From Deltaproteobacteria bacterium (GTDB taxonomy: Bacteria; UBA10199; SPLOWO2-01-44-7), in assembly GCA_016203765.1 (NCBI GenBank), contig JACQMB010000003.1:1-7224 (forward strand): 7,224 nucleotides of DNA, given 5' to 3'. Within the stretch, counting starts at the first letter, position 1. Every line of letters begins with the position of its first letter. Shown in pieces: positions 1 to 5,217 of this stretch. The notes under the pieces were generated by a model. It ran no database searches and had not been told where the DNA came from. It saw only the letters and a list, made by a program, of their open reading frames with translations. The translations under genes and the position numbers were made by a program.

Positions 1-449
1 TGGCCAAGACAACGATCAACCAGGGGACCAATCAACCCCTCTTGTCGCAGGCCTCGGTCGAACTTTTGGCCAAGGCGTCAAAGGAAGGAAAAGAACCGGT
101 CCGCGACTTTCTGCTTCGCCACACCCATGCCGCCGAACAAGAACTGTTTTACAACCTGGCCGTGGAGATGCGCCGGTCGGAGGAGGCCAAGGCGGCCGTC
201 GGCGAAAAGGATTTTTTGAATGTGATTCCGGCCTTTGTGATTTCCGAATTGACCGAGGCCTTTCAGATCGGCTTTGTGATTTTTTTGCCTTTTTTGATTA
301 TCGACCTGGTGATCGCGAACATCCTCCTCTCCCTCGGCATGTTTCAAATCTCGCCGGTGACCTTGTCCCTGCCGTTTAAACTCTTGTTGTTCGTGATGGT
401 CGACGGCTGGCATCTGATTGTGAAGGGGCTCATTCAGGGGTACGTCTAA
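1..449 (+). CDS. sctR: T3SS export apparatus protein SctR (YscR/FliP family), 3' part only
   Basis: The reading frame is open through the left edge, so the start is missing. The visible frame begins with the codon at position 3 and gives 148 residues before TAA at 447-449. YscR-family proteins are about 215-220 aa, so roughly the first third lies outside. The family core is plain: a hydrophilic periplasmic-type region, then PAFVISELTEAFQIGF, then a hydrophobic hairpin containing IDLVIANILLSLGM, then SPVTLSLPFKLLLFVMVDGW near the C-terminus. In known systems SctR forms a pentamer with SctS and SctT as the entry gate of the inner-membrane export apparatus. The TTG at 42 is not the real start, because the frame continues upstream in family-like sequence. 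sctS begins one base after the stop, indicating one operon. Non-flagellar rather than flagellar assignment rests on the SycD-type chaperones downstream. Confidence 0.95.
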   Translation, partial: AKTTINQGTNQPLLSQASVELLAKASKEGKEPVRDFLLRHTHAAEQELFYNLAVEMRRSEEAKAAVGEKDFLNVIPAFVISELTEAFQIGFVIFLPFLIIDLVIANILLSLGMFQISPVTLSLPFKLLLFVMVDGWHLIVKGLIQGYV

Positions 450-450
450 G

Positions 451-714
451 ATGGACTACTTTGTCGGCGTTGCCAAACAGACTTTGTTTTTGGCGTTGAT
501 CATCACGTCGCCTCCGGTTTTATTGGCGATGCTGGTCGGTCTGGTGATCTCCATCCTGCAGGCGACCACGCAGATTCAGGAGCAGACCCTGACCTTCGTC
601 CCCAAACTGGTGGTTGTGGTTTTGACATTAATCGTCACCGCCGAACTGATGTCGGGCCAATTGCTCTCTTTTACCCATTGGTTGTTCGATAACTTTGCGC
701 AGTACGTTCACTGA
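451..714 (+). CDS. sctS: T3SS export apparatus protein SctS (YscS/FliQ family)
   Basis: This complete 87-aa protein has the usual size for YscS/FliQ. It consists of two hydrophobic helices, roughly residues 12-36 and 50-75, joined by the polar loop QATTQIQEQTLTFVPKL. The family signature is intact: PPVLLAMLVGLVISILQATT followed by QIQEQTL. SctS subunits wrap around the SctR/SctT assembly to complete the export gate in the inner membrane. The ATG at 451 follows the sctR stop by one base. The upstream Shine-Dalgarno sequence is weak (a GGGG run about 10 bases before), so translation probably depends on ribosomes finishing sctR. Its TGA stop overlaps the sctT start as TGATG. Confidence 0.95.
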   Translation: MDYFVGVAKQTLFLALIITSPPVLLAMLVGLVISILQATTQIQEQTLTFVPKLVVVVLTLIVTAELMSGQLLSFTHWLFDNFAQYVH

Positions 715-1604
715 TGGAAGCCTATCTCCAACGCCTCGGCCTCAACCTCGAATTCCCCTTTGTCCTCATCGTCGCCGGCCTCATTTGGGTGAGGGCCCTG
801 GCGATGATCTCGGTGATTCCCTTTTTGTTCGGAAAGGCCACGCCACGCACCACGCGGCTGGGGACCTCGGTCATTCTGACCATCTTTTTATATCCGATTT
901 TGGTCACGCCGGAGTTGTCGGTGGCGGGGATCGATACCCTGGAACTTTTCGTCCTTTTTTTCAAAGAGGTGCTCATTGGCCTGACACTCGGTTTTGCCGT
1001 CTCGCTCCCTTTTTATGGCTTTCAGGCGGCCGGCCAGATGATCGACAACCAGCGGGGCGTTTCGCTGGCTCGCATCCTGATTCCCGAATTGGGAGAGCAG
1101 GTCTCCATTTCAGCCAACTTTTTGTTTCACTTCGCGGTGGTGGTCTTTTTGGTGATCGGAGGGCACCGGCTTTTTCTCAAGGCCTTTGCGGAGAGTTATC
1201 TGATTCTGCCTCTTTTGGAGTTTCCGCCCAGTGTGGCGGGCCTCTTGCCGGTGATGGATTTGTTCGGAACCATGACCGCCAAGGTTTTGTTTCTCTCGGT
1301 GCAGCTTGCGGCGCCGGTGATCATCGCCATCCTGCTGGTCGATATTATCCTCGGGGTCGCCAACCGCTTCGCCCCCCAGATCAATGTCTGGGAGCTGGGG
1401 TTTAACGTGCGCGGCTATGTCGGCGTCTTGCTCCTCTTTTTGTCGATCGGGCTCATCGGGAACCAGATTGTTCACTATACCGGGGAGTCTGACCAAGAGG
1501 TCCGGACGATGATTCGGCTCTTTAAGGAAAAGCCCAAAGAGGTCCCGCCGGAACAACCCGAAACACCGCTCGAAAAACCCCACCCGATTGTCCCCAGCCC
1601 GTAA
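714..1604 (+). CDS. sctT: T3SS export apparatus protein SctT (YscT/FliR family)
   Basis: This 296-aa polytopic membrane protein carries several hydrophobic segments between about residues 15 and 250. Family motifs are clear: QAAGQMIDNQRG in the middle of the protein and ANRFAPQINV before the last membrane segment. Both match the conserved IDNQRG and NRFAPQ(L/I)NV regions of YscT/FliR. SctT is the single subunit that closes the SctR5-SctT-SctS gate. The start is set by the overlap of its ATG with the sctS TGA (714), which points to translational coupling. It is longer than typical YscT (about 260 aa) because of a hydrophilic C-terminal tail of about 40 residues rich in Lys, Glu and Pro (EEVPPEQPETPLEKPHPIVP-like), probably cytoplasmic. 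sctU, the usual next gene, is absent; a regulatory gap follows instead. Confidence 0.94.
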   Translation: MEAYLQRLGLNLEFPFVLIVAGLIWVRALAMISVIPFLFGKATPRTTRLGTSVILTIFLYPILVTPELSVAGIDTLELFVLFFKEVLIGLTLGFAVSLPFYGFQAAGQMIDNQRGVSLARILIPELGEQVSISANFLFHFAVVVFLVIGGHRLFLKAFAESYLILPLLEFPPSVAGLLPVMDLFGTMTAKVLFLSVQLAAPVIIAILLVDIILGVANRFAPQINVWELGFNVRGYVGVLLLFLSIGLIGNQIVHYTGESDQEVRTMIRLFKEKPKEVPPEQPETPLEKPHPIVPSP

Positions 1605-1622
1605 GTGGGGTTTGGGGACCCC
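1575..1622 (+). other. Possible alternative hairpins or pseudoknot around the sctT stop codon
   Basis: AAACCCCAC (1575-1583) is perfectly complementary to GTGGGGTTT (1605-1613), so a 9-bp stem would enclose the sctT stop. Within its loop, GTCCCCA (1590-1596) is complementary to TGGGGAC (1613-1619), giving a pseudoknot-like or competing arrangement. A third short stem (1607-1611 with 1618-1622) is also possible. No T-run follows, so this is not a standard intrinsic terminator. C/G-rich runs make chance pairing likely, and no function is shown. Confidence 0.3.
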
Positions 1623-1628
1623 TGAATT

Positions 1629-1661
1629 GGACCAGGGACCAGGGACCAGGGACCAGGGACC
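1629..1661. repeat. 7-bp tandem repeat (GGACCAG unit, about 4.7 copies)
   Basis: Four perfect consecutive copies of GGACCAG plus five bases of a fifth lie between sctT and the next promoter candidate. Heptamer tandem repeats of this kind occur as scattered microsatellite-like elements in many bacterial genomes, and they generate spurious Gly-Pro-Trp-Ser-rich ORFs when translated. Here the repeat sits about 100-133 bases upstream of the inferred sigma-54 transcription start, where an enhancer would normally lie. That role is only a possibility. Copy number may vary between strains by slippage. Confidence 0.9.
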
Positions 1662-1676
1662 GAACAATAATAAATA

Positions 1677-1689
1677 TAACTAATTGATT
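1677..1689 (-). promoter_or_regulatory. Putative IHF binding site
   Basis: Read on the minus strand, the 13 bases AATCAATTAGTTA match every defined position of the IHF core consensus WATCAANNNNTTR. The site lies in an AT-rich stretch (about 1663-1710) that contrasts with the GC-rich surroundings, as IHF sites usually do. It falls about 73-85 bases upstream of the inferred sigma-54 start site, between the promoter and the expected enhancer position, which is the classic place for IHF-assisted DNA bending. A degenerate 13-mer can match by chance in AT-rich DNA, so the support comes from position and context as well as the match. Confidence 0.5.
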
Positions 1690-1734
1690 TTATTGGTTTT
1701 TTATTTATTGATGGGCGGCCGCCGCCGTGCCGTT

Positions 1735-1751
1735 TTGGCATACATGTTGCA
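1735..1751 (+). promoter_or_regulatory. Sigma-54 (RpoN) -24/-12 promoter candidate for the A-chaperone operon
   Basis: The 17-mer TTGGCATACATGTTGCA fits the consensus YTGGCACGrNNNTTGCW at all key positions: TTGGCA at -24 and TTGCA at -12, with exactly 10 bases between the GG and GC pairs. Mismatches fall only in the less conserved CGr positions. The inferred start is near 1762, giving a 5' leader of about 35 bases before the ATG at 1797. No equally good sigma-70 promoter is visible in this gap. Sigma-54 promoters need an AAA+ enhancer-binding protein, which is not encoded in the window. Sigma-54 control of T3SS genes has precedent in the HrpR/HrpS-dependent hrpL promoter of plant pathogens. 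Confidence 0.72.
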
Positions 1752-1767
1752 AAGTAAAGAAGCGTCC

Positions 1768-1791
1768 GGGGCCATAGGCGCCCCAGGGAGG
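1768..1791 (+). promoter_or_regulatory. Ribosome binding site of protein A with an adjacent small hairpin
   Basis: AGGGAGG at 1785-1791 is a strong Shine-Dalgarno sequence five bases before the ATG at 1797, and it fixes that start. Directly upstream, GGGGC (1768-1772) can pair with GCCCC (1780-1784) around a 7-base loop, so a short stem would abut the ribosome site in the leader. Its effect, if any, is unknown. Confidence 0.65.
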
Positions 1792-1796
1792 CAGAT

Positions 1797-3020
1797 ATGA
1801 AGAGTGGTGGCATCGATCCATTGTACAGATTAGATCCGTCCGCAGTTGCCAATACCGATAGAACGCGTGGTATTGAGGAGGACGAATTAAAATCGGGTGT
1901 CAGAGATCAAAATGGCAACCCAGTGGGGGTTGCTCGAATCACCGATAACACTTTGGTTTACTACAATGGGCAGTATCGGAGATGGTCTGATCTTAAAACG
2001 GAACTCATTCAGCTGGGCACACAAGCGTCCCAGAACCAAACGCTAGCATCCGCAGCCAATATGTCGCCCCAGCTGGTTACCGAGATGGCAAAAAATGATG
2101 CAAAAAAACAAGCCATAGATGTTTTCAATCTCATCCAAGCCTTAGAAGCCGCCCAAGCCAAGAAGCAAACCCAAATCACTGAAGGTGGCAAAACATATCA
2201 AGTCAGTGAGCTTGCCGAATGGAAACGAACGTTGGCTCAACTCATCAGTAATATTCGTCAAGCTAATCAACAGTTAGGAATAGATAATAGAGACGATGGG
2301 GTTAATCCGGAATGGACTAGAGCGACAGGGCAAACAACTTATGACAATGGCTCTGGTGCTGGCACCGGCTCCTTTAGTGCCAGCTCCAGAGGAATGACTT
2401 TGCCGGGAGCGCAGGGACAACCGGGGCCGGCGGGGGCGAATGGACAGGGGGGAGCGCGCGGCGCGGGTTTGCCGGGTGGAGGCGGTTACGGCGGCTACGG
2501 CGATCCGATGTTTGCCGGTTTTCAGCCCCCCACTTCGTCAGCCTACGGGGCGGCCCTTTACATGGATGGCGTGATCAGCGAGGGCCTGGGGCAGTTAGGT
2601 CAGTCCCGCAGAGAAGGCCAAAAAATGATGATGCTCTTCTTCTACTTCGCGCGGATGGCCGAATCGGGCGATCCTTTCGCGATGTACAATTTCATCAAGT
2701 TCATCACTTTTATCATCGCCAAGGACAAGGCGAGGCAGAATATTCATATCGGATCCAAATTGATTCAACTTCAGGATATGTCGCGGAAGGCGACCGAAAC
2801 GCTGATGGCGACGCCGACCGACGATCCGAACAAGACCGAAGAGTTTACCAAGGCCCTGCACCAGGCCAAGTCGCAGGAGGCGACGATCTCGACCTCGCAA
2901 AAACTCCTGGCCGACATGCTTCAGGAATACGCCGGCGTGACCGAAGGGTTGATCAACTCAACCAAAAACCTGCAGGAATTCTGGTTTAGAGCCACGCGAA
3001 CCGCGTCACGGCAGGCGTAA
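1797..3020 (+). CDS. Protein A: putative T3SS secreted protein, translocator-like
   Basis: This 407-aa protein is not recognised by family. It is first in a new transcription unit and directly followed by a SycD/LcrH-type chaperone gene, the usual arrangement for T3SS translocators. It has no Sec signal peptide. The N-terminal part (residues 1-198) is polar, with helical Gln/Ala-rich stretches. Residues 204-224 form seven Gly-X-Y collagen-like triplets, and a Gly/Tyr-rich stretch follows to about 235. The C-terminal part (about 250-407) is helical and includes a moderately hydrophobic region (277-308, MMMLFFYF and FIKFITFIIA) and a heptad-like tail. Length is near YopB/SctE (about 400 aa), but the paired membrane segments of that family are not evident. 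Base composition changes inside the gene: about 47 % GC over 1801-2400 and about 58 % over 2401-3000, suggesting a chimera. It could instead be a tip, filament or effector protein. Confidence 0.55.
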   Translation: MKSGGIDPLYRLDPSAVANTDRTRGIEEDELKSGVRDQNGNPVGVARITDNTLVYYNGQYRRWSDLKTELIQLGTQASQNQTLASAANMSPQLVTEMAKNDAKKQAIDVFNLIQALEAAQAKKQTQITEGGKTYQVSELAEWKRTLAQLISNIRQANQQLGIDNRDDGVNPEWTRATGQTTYDNGSGAGTGSFSASSRGMTLPGAQGQPGPAGANGQGGARGAGLPGGGGYGGYGDPMFAGFQPPTSSAYGAALYMDGVISEGLGQLGQSRREGQKMMMLFFYFARMAESGDPFAMYNFIKFITFIIAKDKARQNIHIGSKLIQLQDMSRKATETLMATPTDDPNKTEEFTKALHQAKSQEATISTSQKLLADMLQEYAGVTEGLINSTKNLQEFWFRATRTASRQA

Positions 3021-3043
3021 GCGGATGAATGGTAAAAGGTTTC

Positions 3044-3078
3044 AAGTGCCAGGGGCCGCAGGGGTTCCTGGCACTTTT
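3044..3078 (+). terminator. Stem-loop with short T-run between protein A and its chaperone
   Basis: AAGTGCCAGG (3044-3053) is perfectly complementary to CCTGGCACTT (3067-3076). Two G-U and two G-C pairs extend the stem inward (GGCC with GGTT), leaving a five-base loop, GCAGG. The stem runs into TTTT, then GTT, as in an intrinsic terminator for + strand transcription. No promoter is evident between it and the next gene 30 bases on, so a partial terminator (attenuator) or an mRNA 3'-end stabiliser for gene A is most plausible. The short T-run argues against full termination. A REP-like palindromic repeat is the main alternative. Confidence 0.6.
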
Positions 3079-3107
3079 GTTAATAGGCTTGTTGAGAGGC
3101 GGAAAAC

Positions 3108-3701
3108 ATGATAAATTTCAATTATATGGCCGAAAAGCCGAAATTCGTCTCCGAAATCCCGCCCCAAGAGGCCAAGGAGATGGAGGCCTGGTTTGAAAAA
3201 CTGGAGGCCAAGCTCAAAAATGTCCCTCCAGAGGAGATCGAAAAGGGGGCGCAGAAAATCAAGGATTTTTTGGACGGCAAGATCGGCTGGGCCGATGTCT
3301 TTCACTTCACTCCGGAGCAGGCTTTCCAGATCGCCGAGATGGGTTACAACCATTTCAAACTCGGCAGATATCAGGACGCCGAACGCTTCTTCAAGGTTTT
3401 GACCATCCTCGACTGGGACAATTTTTATTATCACTCCATGCTCGGCTCCATCCTGCAGCGCCAAAAAAGGGACGGCGAGGCGATCGTCGAATATTCCCAG
3501 GCGATCGAATCGAACCCGCAGGACATCGTCAGTCTGACCAACCGGGGGGAGATTTTCATGAAGCACGGCTGGACGAAAGACGCCCAGAGGGATTTTGAAA
3601 AGGCAATCGATTTGGATCCAAAAGGGGAAAATCAGTGGGCCAACCGGTCCAAGACCTTGTTGGCAGAAGTCAAGAAGCCCAAGAAGGAGAAGAAAAAATA
3701 A
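3108..3701 (+). CDS. SycD/LcrH-type TPR chaperone 1 (class II T3SS chaperone)
   Basis: This 197-aa protein has an N-terminal helical region (about 20-56) followed by three tetratricopeptide repeats at about 71-104, 105-138 and 139-172. The order and spacing are those of SycD/LcrH/IpgC: GYNHFKLGRYQDAERFFKVL, then LDWDNFYYHSMLG, then EYSQAIESNPQDIVSLTNRG. In that family the concave TPR face holds the N-terminal chaperone-binding segment of a translocator in the cytoplasm before export. The tail is very lysine-rich (KKPKKEKKK). The ATG at 3108 has GAGAGG (3094-3099) eight bases upstream; a second in-frame ATG at 3126 lacks a ribosome site. It is slightly longer than SycD (about 168 aa). Its position after gene A suggests A as client. 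The stop overlaps the start of gene B (TAATG). Confidence 0.85.
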   Translation: MINFNYMAEKPKFVSEIPPQEAKEMEAWFEKLEAKLKNVPPEEIEKGAQKIKDFLDGKIGWADVFHFTPEQAFQIAEMGYNHFKLGRYQDAERFFKVLTILDWDNFYYHSMLGSILQRQKRDGEAIVEYSQAIESNPQDIVSLTNRGEIFMKHGWTKDAQRDFEKAIDLDPKGENQWANRSKTLLAEVKKPKKEKKK

Positions 3702-4666
3702 TGGCGGTTGAAGGAATCTATACGCAAGTTCCCCGCGAAACGCCGGTTCGCCCCACACTGGAGCATCCGGAACTCGTTGAACAACTCCGCCACGGCAATA
3801 TCTACGATGTTCTAAGAACCCCCGGCATCAACCGGCGTGATATCGAGGATTATCTGGCCGGTCAACACCGCCTTTTCCAAAATCAGATCCGCCAGGACTA
3901 CGAAGTCTATGCCTCCCAGGCCAGCCTTCCGCCCCCCGATTTTAAAGTCGATTTTGCGGATCACAATCTGTCGATGGGAATGAGTGCCGGCGACCGCGAT
4001 TTTTTCAGACAGGAAACGGCCCGCTTGCAAAATCTGGAGGCGGTGGTGAATGTTGTGGATGTCGATCACCGTGACCGGTCTTCCAGGGTCCAATTGCGGG
4101 GGCCGAGGGGAATGGGGTTGGGACAAGGGAGGGGGACCCAAACCCCCGGCGAAGATGTGATGAACATCGCCGACGAGGCCCTCAATGACTGGGAGGAATT
4201 TTTTACCGACTTGCAGTGGAAGGCGATTGACGGACAGGTAATGCAGCAGATGCAGGCCAAGGGGGAGGAACTGAACCGTGAGATTGAGCGCATTATTTCA
4301 CTGGTGATGTCCGGGCAGGCCGATCCCGAATATGTCCTGATCGCCGCCGCCAAATCGAACATGGCCCAGAACGGGGTTCTCTTTTCGTGGAAGGGAAAAA
4401 GGATCATGCATTTGAATGAGCAGATGAACAAATTTTCCAAGGAACTTTTTCAGATGGATCCCAACGACCAGGGCTATGTTCGGGAGTTGGAGATGAGCCA
4501 GTCCCGGACCCGCGAGGCCTCCACCCAGATGCAGATGGAATTGATGGATATTCAAAAATACGCCCAGAACATCACCACCACGATTGAGTTTGCCAGCAAC
4601 GCCGTGCGGACCTTCGCCCAGATGCGCCAGACGCCGACTCAAGCCATCGCGGCCCGAGGGGGTTAA
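3701..4666 (+). CDS. Protein B: putative T3SS secreted protein, partner of chaperone 2
   Basis: This 321-aa protein of unrecognised family begins with MAVEGIYTQ. The start at 3701 overlaps the stop of the preceding gene by one base and has AAGGAGA (3684-3690) 10 bases upstream. The frame is also open from 3635, but that stretch lies inside chaperone 1 and has no support. The protein has a polar N-terminal domain (1-135), a Gly/Arg-rich hinge near 140-155 (RGPRGMGLGQGRG) and a helical C-terminal domain (about 160-310) with coiled-coil character. There is no signal peptide and no convincing membrane helix. The layout parallels protein A, and the C-termini align weakly: SG..DP, then G-K/S-(K/R)..-L..QM, then DPN, then L.D.Q.YA followed by an R.T tail. 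Size is near YopD/SctB (about 300 aa). Roles as minor translocator, filament or tip protein are all possible. Confidence 0.55.
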   Translation: MAVEGIYTQVPRETPVRPTLEHPELVEQLRHGNIYDVLRTPGINRRDIEDYLAGQHRLFQNQIRQDYEVYASQASLPPPDFKVDFADHNLSMGMSAGDRDFFRQETARLQNLEAVVNVVDVDHRDRSSRVQLRGPRGMGLGQGRGTQTPGEDVMNIADEALNDWEEFFTDLQWKAIDGQVMQQMQAKGEELNREIERIISLVMSGQADPEYVLIAAAKSNMAQNGVLFSWKGKRIMHLNEQMNKFSKELFQMDPNDQGYVRELEMSQSRTREASTQMQMELMDIQKYAQNITTTIEFASNAVRTFAQMRQTPTQAIAARGG

Positions 4667-4668
4667 GG

Positions 4669-5217
4669 ATGGAGGAAGCCGCAAAACCACACGTCGGCCC
4701 CCACGTCCTCGACCCCAACCCCGAACGCCGCAAAAAACTCCTCGAAAAATTCTACGCCTTTCTGGAAGACAAGGTCTCGCTGGCCGAACTGAAAGGTTTT
4801 AAAAAAGAACAGCTCTATCTCTTGGCCGAGGCCGGTCACGTCAAACTCAAGCACGGCCGCTTCGACGAGGCGGAAAAGATTTTTCAGGCCCTCTGCCTCC
4901 TCGATCATCGCAACGCCTATTTTCATGCCGCCATGGGGGCGGTCCATCAGAAAAAAAGACGTCCGGTGGAGGCCATCTACGAATATTCCACCGCCCTTTC
5001 CGTCAACGCCAAGGACATTGTCTCTTTTGTCAACCGCGGTGAGATTTATCTCCGCCACAAAAATTATCGAAGGGCGGCCGAGGATTTTCGCTCGGCCATT
5101 TTGCTCGACTTGAAGGGAAGAAGCCTTTGGGCCAACCGCGCCCGCTCTTTGGTGATCGCCATCAAGCGGCAGATGGAGGCGAAGGGGCGGGTCAAAAAGA
5201 GACCGGTTAAAAAGTAA
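4669..5217 (+). CDS. SycD/LcrH-type TPR chaperone 2 (class II T3SS chaperone)
   Basis: This 182-aa paralogue of the upstream chaperone gene shares about 52 of 119 residues by ungapped hand alignment over the TPR region. It shows the SycD hallmark more clearly: HGRFDEAEKIFQALCLLDHR, where F-ALC-LDH matches the first TPR of SycD/LcrH. The segments YFHAAMGAVHQ, EYSTALSVNAKDIVSFVNRG and AEDFRSAILLD follow. The three TPRs lie near residues 49-81, 82-115 and 116-149, and the tail is basic (KKRPVKK). The N-terminal 45 residues differ from chaperone 1, as expected if each is tuned to its own client. The ATG at 4669 lies two bases after the gene B stop, with GAGGGGG (4656-4662) as ribosome site. Protein B is the likely client. 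Its 3' end overlaps the convergent gene by 11 bases, with no terminator visible between them. Confidence 0.87.
   Translation: MEEAAKPHVGPHVLDPNPERRKKLLEKFYAFLEDKVSLAELKGFKKEQLYLLAEAGHVKLKHGRFDEAEKIFQALCLLDHRNAYFHAAMGAVHQKKRRPVEAIYEYSTALSVNAKDIVSFVNRGEIYLRHKNYRRAAEDFRSAILLDLKGRSLWANRARSLVIAIKRQMEAKGRVKKRPVKK

Noticed and set aside
695..1405. A 236-codon plus-strand frame overlapping sctT
   Set aside because: Its Gly/Arg/Pro/His-rich composition is typical of an out-of-frame reading; sctT in the other frame has full family motifs.
1629..1661. CRISPR array
   Set aside because: The unit is 7 bp, directly contiguous, with no spacers and no cas genes.
1110..1852. Long minus-strand frames across sctT and the gap, with Gly-Pro-Trp-Ser repeats
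   Set aside because: They are antisense to a clear sctT, and their repetitive part is just the GGACCAG heptamer translated.
3635..3700. Upstream extension of protein B to 3635
   Set aside because: It would lie within the end of chaperone 1 and lacks a ribosome site; the TAATG overlap start at 3701 has one.
3042..3758. A 238-codon minus-strand frame antisense to chaperone 1
   Set aside because: It lies opposite a well-supported TPR chaperone, starts in the hairpin region and has no recognisable domain.
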